Positions 49,505-58,279 of a stretch of DNA of 64,000 bases are shown piece by piece. The notes below the pieces were generated by a model. The model did not search any database. It had not been told where the DNA came from and saw only the letters and a list, made by a program, of their open reading frames with translations. Every line of letters starts with the position of its first letter. Position 1 is the first letter of the stretch. The position numbers were made by a program, and so were the translations under genes. Source of the stretch: Deltaproteobacteria bacterium (GTDB lineage Bacteria; Myxococcota; Myxococcia; Myxococcales; 40CM-4-68-19); assembly GCA_005879535.1 (NCBI GenBank), contig VBKI01000052.1, positions 1 to 64,000 on the forward strand, written 5' to 3'.

Positions 49505-50773
49505 TCACCTCAGCTTCGCCAGCTCGTCGTCGACGCGGTGCGATTGCGCGAACTTCGGGTCGGCGCTCTTGAGCGCGTTGAAGCGCTGCAGCGCGCCGGC
49601 CTTGTCGCCCTGCTGCGCCAGCAGCCTTCCCATCTCGTAGAGCGCCCGCGGCTGCTTCGGGTCGAGCTGGAGCGCACGCGAAAGCGTCCGCTCCGCCATC
49701 TGCACGCGGCCGAGGCCGCGCATCGCGCCGCCCATGGCGGCCGCCGTTCGCGCGTCGTCCGGCCGCATCGGCATCACCCGCACCACGGCGTCCCGCGCTT
49801 CCTGGTACCGGCCCCGATCGAGCTCCTTCTCGCTCTGCTCGAGCAATGCGTCGAGGCCCTTCTCCAGCTCCGGGGTGCGCTCGGTATTCGCGACCGCCTC
49901 CTGGAGGTTGCGGATCTCTTCGGCCGACGGCTCGCCGGGCGCGGGGCCTGTGCCGGCGTGGCTCATCGGCGCCCCTGGCTGCCCGCCGCCGATCGGCGGG
50001 TGACCGGGAGGCAGATCGTTCTGCGCCACCGGCGGGTGCCCCGGCGGCATCTGCGCCCTGGGTTTGAACACCTCGTCGGCCCTTGGCAGCGTGTCGCGAA
50101 CGATCGGAGCCCGCGGGGACTCGGGGGCGACCTCGAGCAACCGCTGCCAGTACTTCTTTCCCTCGGCGAGCTGCTTCTCGTCGCCGGTCGACTGCTCGAG
50201 GAGGATCGCGCCCACGAAGAAGAGCGATTCCGGATAGTCCGGCGAGCGCTCGAGCACCTTGCGATGCTCGGCCAGCGCCGAGTCCGGATTCCCGATCAGG
50301 TAGAAGGCGTTCCCCCGGCGCGAGACGGTCTGGAGCTCCATCTCCAGCGCCGCGTCAAGGCAGCGCAGCTCGTGCGGCTCGTCGAGGTTGCCCGCGGCTT
50401 CCGCGATCTTCGACAAGCCGTAGTCGGGTCCGCTCCGGCGGCACTCAGCCGGCAGGTCCGCCGCCGGCTTCACCCGCTTCTTCTTCAGCGCCAGCGCGCG
50501 CGCTTCGGCCGGCGCCGCCAGCGCTTCTGCTTCCCGGTAGGCGTCGATCGCCTCCAGGTAGCGGCCATTCTCGTAATAGAGGTTGCCGAGCGCGGAGAGG
50601 ACCTCGAAGCTCTTCGGCTTGTCCTTGAGCTGGTCCTTGAGGCGGTCTACCTCCGCAAGCAAGGCCTTGGAATCCGCGGGGTCCGCGCCGGCGTCGGCGG
50701 GCGCTCGTGCCGCCGTCTGCTGCGAGGGCCTGCAGGCGAAGACCGCGAGAAGGAGCGCGATGCCGCTTTTCAC
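49505..50773 (-). CDS. TPR lipoprotein with PPGHPP motifs
   Basis: The 422-residue protein has a lipoprotein signal ending in LLAVFAC. TPR repeats are seen near 55-100 (ALGNLYYENGRYLEAIDAYR), at 180-230 and at 315-400 (ALQLDPKQPRALYEMGRLLA). Between them two copies of PPGHPP occur (MPPGHPPVAQND and LPPGHPPIGGGQ). The TPRs suggest a scaffold for a protein complex in the periplasm or outer membrane. It starts with a GTG overlapping the folK stop and is the last gene of the lysine/folate block. The function is unknown; no CXXCH haem motif is present. Confidence 0.85.
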   Translation of the reverse strand: MKSGIALLLAVFACRPSQQTAARAPADAGADPADSKALLAEVDRLKDQLKDKPKSFEVLSALGNLYYENGRYLEAIDAYREAEALAAPAEARALALKKKRVKPAADLPAECRRSGPDYGLSKIAEAAGNLDEPHELRCLDAALEMELQTVSRRGNAFYLIGNPDSALAEHRKVLERSPDYPESLFFVGAILLEQSTGDEKQLAEGKKYWQRLLEVAPESPRAPIVRDTLPRADEVFKPRAQMPPGHPPVAQNDLPPGHPPIGGGQPGAPMSHAGTGPAPGEPSAEEIRNLQEAVANTERTPELEKGLDALLEQSEKELDRGRYQEARDAVVRVMPMRPDDARTAAAMGGAMRGLGRVQMAERTLSRALQLDPKQPRALYEMGRLLAQQGDKAGALQRFNALKSADPKFAQSHRVDDELAKLR

Positions 50774-51336
50774 CGCGCCGGATCTAACACGGACTGCGCG
50801 GGAGAGGATGTCTCTTCCCCCTCCGGCTCGGGCAGCGGCTCGCGGATCGGCCGATACGCCAGGACGCCGCGGAGCTGATCGGGGGGAAGCCGGTCGCGCA
50901 GCTCGCGCACCGTCAGGCGCGAAACGGGATGCACGGAGTCCGAGGCGATCTCCGCCAGCGGAACCAGCGCAAACGCGCGCCCCTCGAGGAGCGGGTGCGG
51001 GATGCGCAGGCCGGTCTCCTCGACGAGTCGGTCGCCATAGAGCAGCAGATCCAGGTCGATCTCGCGGGACCCCCACCTCTCCCGCCGGATGCGGCCCATC
51101 TGCTCCTCGACCGCCTGCAGCCGCTGCAGCGTGGCGCGGGGGGAGAGCAGCGTCCCGATCCGGACCACCGCATTGAGATACCGCGGCTGGGGCGGACCGA
51201 CGGGCTCGCTCTCGTATGCCAGCGACACCTTGCGCAGCGCGAAACCCGGCTCGCGCGAGAGCAGGGCGACGGCCGACGACAGGTTCGCCAGCCGGTCGCC
51301 CAGATTGGATCCCAGGCCGACGAACGCCTCGATCAC
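50770..51336 (-). CDS. folK: 6-hydroxymethyl-7,8-dihydropterin pyrophosphokinase
   Basis: FolK makes the activated pterin for folate synthesis from 6-hydroxymethyl-dihydropterin and ATP. The 188-residue protein has the family blocks AFVGLGSNLGDRLANL, YESEPVGPPQPRYLNAVVRI, RRERWGSREIDLDLLLYGDR and IPHPLLEGRAFALVPLAEI, which hold the ATP and pterin sites. The C-terminal extension after about 150 is somewhat longer than usual. The start is a GTG overlapping the dapE stop. FolB and FolP are not in the window. Confidence 0.93.
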   Translation of the reverse strand: MIEAFVGLGSNLGDRLANLSSAVALLSREPGFALRKVSLAYESEPVGPPQPRYLNAVVRIGTLLSPRATLQRLQAVEEQMGRIRRERWGSREIDLDLLLYGDRLVEETGLRIPHPLLEGRAFALVPLAEIASDSVHPVSRLTVRELRDRLPPDQLRGVLAYRPIREPLPEPEGEETSSPAQSVLDPAR

Positions 51337-52379
51337 GGCACCGCCTCGCGGAGGAATCGCTCGAGCATCGCGTACGCGCGCTGCAACGCCGGCTCCGGGC
51401 AACTCTCGCCGCGCTGATGCGCCTGCGCCTGTTCCCCCGGTCCGAAGTTCGCAGCGGGGATGCCCAGTGCGGCGAGCTGGGCGACGTCGGTCCAGGCCTG
51501 CTTTGCCTCGACCGGCGCGGCGGTCAGCGCGCGCAATTCTTGAAGCAGCGCATTGTCCAGGATGGCGGGCCCGCTCGGCGCTCTGTCCGTCACCTCGGCA
51601 GTCGCGCCGAAGCGCTCCGCGAACGCCTGCACTTCGGACTCCGCGTCCTCGACGCTGCGGCCCGGAGCGAAGCGAAAGTTCAGGTTGAGGTCGCAGCGGG
51701 CGGGAACCACGTTGCGTCCGGTGAAGCCTTCGATCCTCGTGACCGTCATCACCTCGCGAAAGACCAGCTCGCCGATGCGGACGTCCCTCGGGGGGTGCGC
51801 GGCGAGATGCGAGAGCAGCGCGCCTGCCTTGTGGATGGCGTTGTCGCCTTGCCACGGACGTGCCGAATGGGCGCTCCTGCCCGGGAACGTGACCGTCGCG
51901 TGCATCGATCCGCAGCAGCCGAGCTGCAGGGCAAGATCGGTGGGCTCCAGGCACAAGGCGAGCGACGCGCGCCGCAGGTCCGGCCGCTTTTCCAGAGCGG
52001 CGCGCAGCCCGTTCTGCGCGATGGGCCCCTCTTCGCGATCGTAGAAGAGCAGCAGGAGCTCGAGAGGCAGCGCCGCGCGATCGAGCCGCTGCCAGAGCTC
52101 GATCATCACCGCCAGCGCGCCTTTCATGTCGCTGGCCCCGCGGCCGTACACGCGGCCGTTCTTGCGGCGAGCGGGGAAGTCGCCTTCCTGTAGCGGGACG
52201 GTGTCGAGATGGCCGGCGAGAAGGATCGCCGGCCGCGCACCCGTCACCGCCCCGCAAACGACGGCGTTGCCGATCCGCTCGCCACCGGTCTCGGCGGCGA
52301 CGTAGGCGGCGATCTCCGCCTCCTCTCCGACCGGGCTGCGGATCCGGCAAAGCTGCAGCGTGCGCTCCGCGAGATCCAT
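51333..52379 (-). CDS. dapE: Succinyl-diaminopimelate desuccinylase
   Basis: DapE frees LL-diaminopimelate from its N-succinyl form. The 348-residue M20 metallopeptidase has metal ligands in LLAGHLDTVPLQEGD, GASDMKGALAVMIEL, FYDREEGPIAQNGL and LALCLEPTDLALQLG, with a dimerisation domain (HATVTFPGRSAHSARP). The closing zinc ligand is in AQAHQRGESC. The neighbouring dapD, dapC-like, dapB, dapA and lysA genes fix the substrate. Its ATG overlaps the dapD stop by one base (TGATG). Confidence 0.93.
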   Translation of the reverse strand: MDLAERTLQLCRIRSPVGEEAEIAAYVAAETGGERIGNAVVCGAVTGARPAILLAGHLDTVPLQEGDFPARRKNGRVYGRGASDMKGALAVMIELWQRLDRAALPLELLLLFYDREEGPIAQNGLRAALEKRPDLRRASLALCLEPTDLALQLGCCGSMHATVTFPGRSAHSARPWQGDNAIHKAGALLSHLAAHPPRDVRIGELVFREVMTVTRIEGFTGRNVVPARCDLNLNFRFAPGRSVEDAESEVQAFAERFGATAEVTDRAPSGPAILDNALLQELRALTAAPVEAKQAWTDVAQLAALGIPAANFGPGEQAQAHQRGESCPEPALQRAYAMLERFLREAVP

Positions 52380-53227
52380 CAGACGGAGACCCCGAAATCC
52401 CGCAGGGCCGAGTTCAGCGACGTCTTGCGGTCGGTGCTCTCCTTGCGGGCGCCGATGATCAGCGCGCACGGGGTCAGGTACTCGCCGGCCGCAAAAGTGC
52501 GCGGACGCATCCCGGGAATCACCACGCTGCGCGACGGGATGGCTCCCTTGATCAGCTTCTCCTTCGTCCCGGTCACGTCGTAGATCGGCGTGCTGGAGGT
52601 CAGGACCACGCCGGCGCCGAGCACGGCTTCCTCGCCCACCAGGATGCCTTCCACTACGATGCAACGGCTGCCGATGAACGCGCCATCTTCGATGATCACC
52701 GGCCGCGCTCCGGGCGGCTCGAGCACGCCGCCGAGGCCCACGCCACCGGAGAGGTGAACGCTACGCCCCACCTGGGCGCAGGACCCGACGGTCGCCCAGG
52801 TGTCGACCATGCTCCCCGCGCCGACGCGCGCGCCGATGTTCACGTAGCCGGGCATGACGATGGCGCCCTTCTCCACATGCGCTCCGTAGCGCACCACTCC
52901 GGGCGGCACGACGCGGAAGTCGCCGCTCGGGCGCTTGGGCGGGATCTTGTCGAAGAATTGCAGGTCGCCCGCGCTGTAAGTTTCGCTCTGCGCCAACATG
53001 AAGAAGAGGTTGATCGCCTGCTGGATCCACCCGTGGATCGTCCAGCCGCCGGACTCCTTTTCGGCGACGCGCAACGTGCCCTGGTCGAGGCGGTACACGA
53101 CCTCGCGGACGGCGCTCGCATGCCTTTCCAGGGCCGCGCGATCCCGCTGAGCTTCCTCCACGGCCGCGCGCAGGGCGTCGGCCGACGCCTGCGGCAGCCT
53201 CAGCTCTTCCGCAGCGGGATCCTGCAT
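52379..53227 (-). CDS. dapD: Tetrahydrodipicolinate N-succinyltransferase
   Basis: DapD adds a succinyl group from succinyl-CoA to tetrahydrodipicolinate, the first step of the succinylase branch of lysine biosynthesis. The 282-residue protein has a helical N-terminal domain and a left-handed beta-helix of hexapeptide repeats (VEKGAIVMPGYVNIGARVGA, then VIIEDGAFIGSRCIVVEGIL), ending in GARKESTDRKTSLNSALRDF. These are hallmarks of trimeric DapD. It overlaps the dapE start. It begins 22 bases after the histidine kinase stop. Confidence 0.94.
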   Translation of the reverse strand: MQDPAAEELRLPQASADALRAAVEEAQRDRAALERHASAVREVVYRLDQGTLRVAEKESGGWTIHGWIQQAINLFFMLAQSETYSAGDLQFFDKIPPKRPSGDFRVVPPGVVRYGAHVEKGAIVMPGYVNIGARVGAGSMVDTWATVGSCAQVGRSVHLSGGVGLGGVLEPPGARPVIIEDGAFIGSRCIVVEGILVGEEAVLGAGVVLTSSTPIYDVTGTKEKLIKGAIPSRSVVIPGMRPRTFAAGEYLTPCALIIGARKESTDRKTSLNSALRDFGVSV

Positions 53228-53249
53228 CGCGCGGCAAGCTAGCACAGCT

Positions 53250-54659
53250 CTACCCAGCCGGAACCCCAGCGGTCGTTTGCCGCGCCGTCGTGGTCTCGCG
53301 CCCAGGCATGCCCGGCGCGCGGTGGGGCAAGTGCACCACGAACGTCGTTCCTTTCGCGTCGGAGCTGACGTCGATGCTGCCGCCGTGCGCCCGCGCGATC
53401 TCGCGCACGATGAACAACCCCAGGCCGAGCCCGCGCGGGTGCGCGCTCTCCGCACCCTTGCCTCGCTCGTATGGCTCGAACAGGCGCTGCCTCAGCTCCG
53501 GCGGAAGCGGCGCGCCCTGGTTGTGCACGCGGATCTCCAGCGCATCCGCGGCGTCCCGGTTCAAGGAGACGGTCACCGGCGCGTCGGCAGCCCCGTACTG
53601 GAGAGCGTTCGCCACCAGGTTGGACACTACTTGCGAGATCCGATCGCCGTCCCAGGAATCGGGCATGGCCGGCGCGTTCACCTCCAGCCGGATTTCCCGC
53701 GCCGGATGCGTGGCCCTCAGCTCGTCGACCGTCCGCTCGACGACGGCGCGCGCATCCATCGGTCCCGGCCGCATGGGAATGCCCTTCCCCAGGCGCGCAT
53801 AGGTGAAGTCGATCAGCAGCGCCGCCAGCGCGTCGATGCGCGAGGCGCTGCGGAGGATGCGCTCCACCGCGTTGGCCTGGCCCGGCTTCAGCTCCTCGCG
53901 CTTCTGCAGGAGCATCTGCGCCGAGACCAGCACCGCGGTGAGAGGATTGCGCAGGTCGTGCCCCGCGATGGCGATCAGCCGCTCCTGGTATTCGAGCACG
54001 CGCGCGCGATCGCTGGCCTCCTCCTCGCGGCGCCGCAGGTCACCGCGGACGGCAAGGGCCGCCGTTCCCGCAAGGATCAGGAGCAGAGCGGCGCCGCCCA
54101 GCGTCACCCCGAGGGACCAGCGGTCCGCGCGCGTCAGGCGTTGCAACCGCGGGGCGAGAAGCGCGGTTTCCTCGTCCCCCATCTGCTGGACCACGGAACG
54201 CACGGATTCCATCCGCTGGATCGCCTCGCGGCTTTCGAGCGGGTCGAGCGCGGCGCGATCCCCTTGCCGGCGCAAGTCTACGGCACGGGTCAACGCCTCT
54301 GCCCGCCGCTGCAGCAAGGTTCGCAGCGAGAGGAGCCGCTGCTGCTGGCGCGGGTTGTCCTGGGTGAGCAATGCAAGAACATCGACCTCCTGGGAGAGCG
54401 CCGATTGGGCGGCGCGAAACGTCTCGGCGTCCTCCTCGCGGCCGGTGAGCAGGTACCCGCGCTGGCGGGTCTCGGCCTCCATAGCAAGCGCCAGCACACG
54501 GGCGATCGCCAGTTGCACGTCGTGGGTGTGCACCACCCAGCGCGACCCATCGCGGCGCGCGGAGAGCGAGCGCAGGGACGCCGTGGTCACCGCGGCGATG
54601 GTGAGAACTGCCGCGGCGAACGCGGCGACGATACGCATCAGGGAAGGTTTGCTCGACAT
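53250..54659 (-). CDS. CHASE3-domain sensor histidine kinase
   Basis: The 469-residue membrane kinase has one N-terminal helix, a CHASE3 periplasmic domain with the signature MEAETRQRGYLLTGREEDAE, a second helix (LGVTLGGAALLLILAGTAAL), a HisKA domain with the H-box AIAGHDLRNPLTAVLVS and a HATPase domain (N-box SNLVANALQYG, G-box GLGLGLFIVREIARAHGG). It has no fused receiver, and no regulator gene is adjacent. It interrupts the lysine operon between the dapC-like and dapD genes. I use ATG 54659 over an in-frame TTG at 54674. Confidence 0.93.
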   Translation of the reverse strand: MSSKPSLMRIVAAFAAAVLTIAAVTTASLRSLSARRDGSRWVVHTHDVQLAIARVLALAMEAETRQRGYLLTGREEDAETFRAAQSALSQEVDVLALLTQDNPRQQQRLLSLRTLLQRRAEALTRAVDLRRQGDRAALDPLESREAIQRMESVRSVVQQMGDEETALLAPRLQRLTRADRWSLGVTLGGAALLLILAGTAALAVRGDLRRREEEASDRARVLEYQERLIAIAGHDLRNPLTAVLVSAQMLLQKREELKPGQANAVERILRSASRIDALAALLIDFTYARLGKGIPMRPGPMDARAVVERTVDELRATHPAREIRLEVNAPAMPDSWDGDRISQVVSNLVANALQYGAADAPVTVSLNRDAADALEIRVHNQGAPLPPELRQRLFEPYERGKGAESAHPRGLGLGLFIVREIARAHGGSIDVSSDAKGTTFVVHLPHRAPGMPGRETTTARQTTAGVPAG

Positions 54660-54707
54660 CGTCGTGTGCCGCAAGCGGTCCGGCGTGTGGCCGACCGCTT
54701 CCGTGCA

Positions 54708-55832
54708 TCAAGCCGGCCAGGCCTCGATCGCCGCCCGGCAGTCGGCCACCGTCGGTACCATCGCGAGGCGGATGAACCCTTTCCCCTCGCGCCCGAACTG
54801 CGTTCCGTCGACGACGAGGATGTTCCGCGCCGCCAGGCGCGCCGCGTACCCTTCGCTGGTCTCGCCGGCCGGCACGCGAACCCACAGGTAGAACGCGCCC
54901 TCGCCGCCGACCTCGAGTCCGAGCTTGCGCAGGTGGGCGAGAAGCACCGCGCGCTTCTCCGCGAAGATCCGGCGCCGCTCCTCGACGTGGGCATCGTCGC
55001 TCCAGGCCACGATCGCCGCCTGCTGCACGAACGCTTGTGAGGCGACCCCGAAGTTCGCGCGCGCGTCGCGCAACCAGCGGATCACCTCCCGATCGCCGGC
55101 GATGAATCCGCTGCGATACCCCGTCATGCCGCTCCGCTTCGAGAGACTGTGGATGACGATCAGGTTCTGCCGCGACACTTGAAGACCCGAATGCGGCGGC
55201 TCACGCACGTAGAGGTCGATGTAGGGCTCGTCGCAGACGACGAGGAACCCGTGCTCCTTCGCAAGCCGCGCCAGCTTCTCGTGGTAGGCCCGCGGGGCTC
55301 CCGCTCCCGTTGGATTGTGCGGATAGCAGTCGAACCACAGGCTCGTCCGCCGCCAATCGTCCGCGGAAATGGCGTCGAGATCGGGAAGGAAGCTTCTCTC
55401 GGCGCGCAGCGGATATGTGCGCGGCGTCGCGCCGGCGAAGAGGATGGCGCGCTCGTAGACGGGATAGGCCGGATCCGGATACCAGCAGAGCGGCCGGTCC
55501 GGGCTCGCCGCGCACAGCGGAAGATGGAACAGCGCCTCCTTCGCGCCCGCGCAAGGGAGGATCTCGCTGTCCGGATCGAGCGAGAGCGCGAAGCGACGCT
55601 TCAGGTACGCGGAGACGGCCTTGCGCAGGGGCGGGATCCCGGCGATCGACGGGTATTGCGAAACATCGGGCAGGGCGTCGCGCAACGCCTTGCGGATGAA
55701 CTCCGGCGTCGGCTCGCGGGGATCTCCGATGCCGAAATCGTACACGGGCTTCCCCGAGCGCAGTGCCTCCTCCCGCTGCGCGTTGGCCTTTTCCTGCAAA
55801 TATCCGGCGAGCCGGCCGAGGAGAGGATTCAC
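54708..55832 (-). CDS. dapC: N-succinyldiaminopimelate aminotransferase DapC-like
   Basis: This 374-residue PLP-dependent class I/II aminotransferase carries the PLP-lysine in VIHSLSKRSGMTGYRSGFIA, plus DFGIGDPREPTPEFIRKALR, WFDCYPHNPTGAG and VCDEPYIDLYV. The 'SLSKRS.M.GYR' loop is that of bacterial DapC enzymes, which transaminate N-succinyl-2-amino-6-ketopimelate. Its location between dapB and dapD supports this over a general aspartate or aromatic aminotransferase. The GTG start overlaps the stop of the FAH gene. Confidence 0.88.
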   Translation of the reverse strand: MNPLLGRLAGYLQEKANAQREEALRSGKPVYDFGIGDPREPTPEFIRKALRDALPDVSQYPSIAGIPPLRKAVSAYLKRRFALSLDPDSEILPCAGAKEALFHLPLCAASPDRPLCWYPDPAYPVYERAILFAGATPRTYPLRAERSFLPDLDAISADDWRRTSLWFDCYPHNPTGAGAPRAYHEKLARLAKEHGFLVVCDEPYIDLYVREPPHSGLQVSRQNLIVIHSLSKRSGMTGYRSGFIAGDREVIRWLRDARANFGVASQAFVQQAAIVAWSDDAHVEERRRIFAEKRAVLLAHLRKLGLEVGGEGAFYLWVRVPAGETSEGYAARLAARNILVVDGTQFGREGKGFIRLAMVPTVADCRAAIEAWPA

Positions 55833-56605
55833 TCGCCGCGCACCGGGTTGCGAAGCACGCCGACGCCTTCCACCTCGATCTCGATGACGTCGCCGGCGCG
55901 GATGGGGCCCACTCCGGCCGGCGTTCCGGTGGTCACGACGTCGCCAGGCTCCAGGGTCATGCCGGCGGAGATGAACGCGAGGAGGTTTGGCACCGGGAAC
56001 ACCTGGTCCTTGGTCCGGCCGTTCTGCTTCACTACGCCGTTGACCCGGCACTGCACGCGCAGATCGGACCAGTCCAACCCCACCGTCACCCACGGGCCGA
56101 CGGGACAGAACGTGTCGAAGCCCTTGGCGCGCGTCCATTGTCCCTCGGCGCGCTGGATGTCGCGCGCGGTCACGTCGTTCAGGCAGGTGACGCCGGCGAC
56201 CGCCTTGGCGCACTCGGACTCGGAGGCGCGCCTCAGCCGCTTGCCGATGACGACCGCCAGCTCCGACTCGTGGTGCACCTCGCGGGAAACCGACTGAGGC
56301 GGGAGCACGATGGCCTGGCCATGGCCGATCAGCCCGCTGGTCGGCTTCATGAGAAGGAGCGGCTCCTTCGGGACGTCGCTGGCGAGCTCCTTCGCATGGT
56401 CGACGTAGTTCTTGCCGATGCCGACGATCTTCCGCGCGAGGCCCCAGGGCAGAAGCTGCACCTCGGCGAGCTTGCGCTTCCCGCCGACCCGCCGGCCGCC
56501 GCGCAGCATGGCGTCGAGCCCGGAGATCTCCTCGATCTCGTCGCCGTTGACCACGCCTTCGAGGATTTCGCCGCTCTGCCCCAGGTATCGTGCGATTTGG
56601 GTCAT
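55829..56605 (-). CDS. Fumarylacetoacetate hydrolase-family protein in the lysine operon
   Basis: The 258-residue protein belongs to the FAH/2-keto-4-pentenoate hydratase group: IGIGKNYVDHAKELA, metal ligands in VHHESELAVVIGKRLR, TCLNDVTARDIQRAEGQW and LEPGDVVTTGTPAGVGPI. Members cleave or hydrate small acyl-pyruvate or keto acids, and some decarboxylate oxaloacetate. No known step of lysine synthesis needs such an enzyme. The ATG at 56605 overlaps the dapB stop (ATGA); ATG 56614 would add three residues. The GTG of the aminotransferase overlaps its stop. Confidence 0.9.
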   Translation of the reverse strand: MTQIARYLGQSGEILEGVVNGDEIEEISGLDAMLRGGRRVGGKRKLAEVQLLPWGLARKIVGIGKNYVDHAKELASDVPKEPLLLMKPTSGLIGHGQAIVLPPQSVSREVHHESELAVVIGKRLRRASESECAKAVAGVTCLNDVTARDIQRAEGQWTRAKGFDTFCPVGPWVTVGLDWSDLRVQCRVNGVVKQNGRTKDQVFPVPNLLAFISAGMTLEPGDVVTTGTPAGVGPIRAGDVIEIEVEGVGVLRNPVRGE

Positions 56606-57387
56606 GTCTTCCATCCGAGCACGTCCTGCATGTCGTAGAACCCGGGCTTCTTGCCCGAAAGCCAGCGCGCAGCCCGTACCGCGCCGCGGGCGAAGTTGTC
56701 GCGGCTCGTCGCCTCGTGCGTCAACTCCAGGCGCTCGCCGTCCGCGAGAAAATGCACCGTATGCTCGCCGACGACGTCGCCGCCGCGCAGCGCCTGCACC
56801 CCGATGGTCCCCTTCTTCCGCGCTCCGACGTCGCCGTGCCGCTGGTAGACGAAGGCATCCGCTGGATCGACTCCCAGCGCCTCCGCGGCCACTTCCGCCA
56901 GACGCAGTGCGGTCCCGCTCGGCGCGTCGCGCTTCATCCGGTGGTGCATCTCCACGATCTCGATCTCGTACGTCGCGCCGAGGGCCTTCGCCGCCTCGGC
57001 CACCAGCCGGAAGAGGACGTTGACGCCGACGCTCATGTTCGGAGCGAGCAACAGCGGGATCCGCCGCGCGAGGCTGCGCAGCTCGGTCTTCTGCTCGGCG
57101 CTCAGTCCGGTGGTTCCGACCACCAGCGCCACGCCGCGTGCCGCGCAGACCGGCGCGTGCTGCATCGTCGCCGACGGGGCCGTGAAGTCGATCACCACGT
57201 CCGCACCGTTCTCCAGCGCGGGCTCGATTCCAGAAGCGATCCGGATTCCGCCGGCGTCGCGGCCGACGTACTCCGTACCGGAGCGCTCGAAGGCGCCCGT
57301 GACCGCGAAATCCTTCTCCTCCCGCAGCATGGCGAGGACGCGCGACCCCATCCTGCCGGCAGCGCCGGCGACCACCGCCCGGATCAC
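56602..57387 (-). CDS. dapB: 4-hydroxy-tetrahydrodipicolinate reductase
   Basis: DapB reduces the dapA product with NAD(P)H. The 261-residue protein has the nucleotide loop VVAGAAGRMGSRVLAML, TAPSATMQHAPVCAARGVAL, VGTTGLSAEQKTELRS, the catalytic block IVEMHHRMKRDAPSGTALRL and GARKKGTIGVQALRGGDVVG. All key residues for dipicolinate and cofactor binding are in place. The GTG at 57387 overlaps the dapA stop by four bases. It ends at the FAH-family start. Confidence 0.95.
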   Translation of the reverse strand: MIRAVVAGAAGRMGSRVLAMLREEKDFAVTGAFERSGTEYVGRDAGGIRIASGIEPALENGADVVIDFTAPSATMQHAPVCAARGVALVVGTTGLSAEQKTELRSLARRIPLLLAPNMSVGVNVLFRLVAEAAKALGATYEIEIVEMHHRMKRDAPSGTALRLAEVAAEALGVDPADAFVYQRHGDVGARKKGTIGVQALRGGDVVGEHTVHFLADGERLELTHEATSRDNFARGAVRAARWLSGKKPGFYDMQDVLGWKT

Positions 57388-58268
57388 AACAAGCCGCCGT
57401 ACTCGCGCATCGCCGATTCCACTTTCGCCGCTCCGGCTTCGGAGATGGGCACGAGCGGAAGGCGCAGATCGGGTCCGATCTTCCCCATCCTGTAGAGCGC
57501 GTGCTTCACCGGCAGCGGATTGGTTTCGCAGAACATCGCCTTGACCAGCGGCGAGAATCGCGTCTGCGCGCGTTGCGCCTTCGGCAGATCGCCGGCGAAG
57601 AAGGCCGCGCAGAGGCCGGCCAGATCGGCCGGCGCGACGTTCGCGACGACGCTGATCACGCCGTGGCCGCCCGAGGCCAGGGTGGGCAGCGTGAACATGT
57701 CGTCTCCGGCCAGCAGGGCGAAGTCGGGCGCAACGCCCGCAGCCTGGATCTCCGCGATGCGCACGACGTTGCCGCTCGCTTCCTTGATGCCGACGATCCC
57801 CGGCACCTTCGCGCAGCGCGCCACGGTATCCGGAAGCATGTCGAGTGAAGTGCGCGAGGGAACGTTGTAGAGGATCACTGGCAGACCGCCCTGCCGGGCG
57901 ACCGCCTCGAAGTGCCGGAACAGGCCCTCGGGCGTGGGCTTGTTGTAGTACGGAGTGACGACGAGCGCGGCGTCGGCGCCCGCCTCGCGCGCCCGCTGTA
58001 CGTTCTCGATGGTCTTGCGCGTGTCGTTCGTGCCGCAACCGGCGATCACCGGGACGCGGCCGCGCCCTTCCTCGACGCAGGTGCGGACGATGCGGAAATG
58101 CTCGTCGGCGGAGACGGTGGCGCCTTCGCCGGTGGTGCCGCAGGGAACGAGCCCTGAGGTGCCGCTCTCGATCTGCCAGCGTGCCAGCGCGCGCAGCGCT
58201 GCCTCGTCGACGGTCCCGTCGCGGAACGGGGTGACCAGCGCGACCATGGAACCGCGCAGCCTGTTCAT
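57384..58268 (-). CDS. dapA: 4-hydroxy-tetrahydrodipicolinate synthase
   Basis: DapA condenses pyruvate with aspartate semialdehyde, the first committed step of the diaminopimelate pathway. The 294-residue TIM-barrel protein begins GSMVALVTPFRDGTVDEAAL, with GTTGEGATVSADEHFRI, Tyr in VTPYYNKPTPEGLFRHF and the Schiff-base Lys in VGIKEASGNVVRIAEI. The length is normal. It lies 11 bases after the lysA stop and overlaps dapB. Lysine feedback inhibition cannot be judged from the sequence. Confidence 0.96.
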   Translation of the reverse strand: MNRLRGSMVALVTPFRDGTVDEAALRALARWQIESGTSGLVPCGTTGEGATVSADEHFRIVRTCVEEGRGRVPVIAGCGTNDTRKTIENVQRAREAGADAALVVTPYYNKPTPEGLFRHFEAVARQGGLPVILYNVPSRTSLDMLPDTVARCAKVPGIVGIKEASGNVVRIAEIQAAGVAPDFALLAGDDMFTLPTLASGGHGVISVVANVAPADLAGLCAAFFAGDLPKAQRAQTRFSPLVKAMFCETNPLPVKHALYRMGKIGPDLRLPLVPISEAGAAKVESAMREYGGLL

Positions 58269-58279
58269 GAATCGCTCCC

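Noticed and set aside
49990-50060. PPGHPP repeats as a c-type haem motif
   Set aside because: There is no CXXCH; the motif is only noted as unusual.
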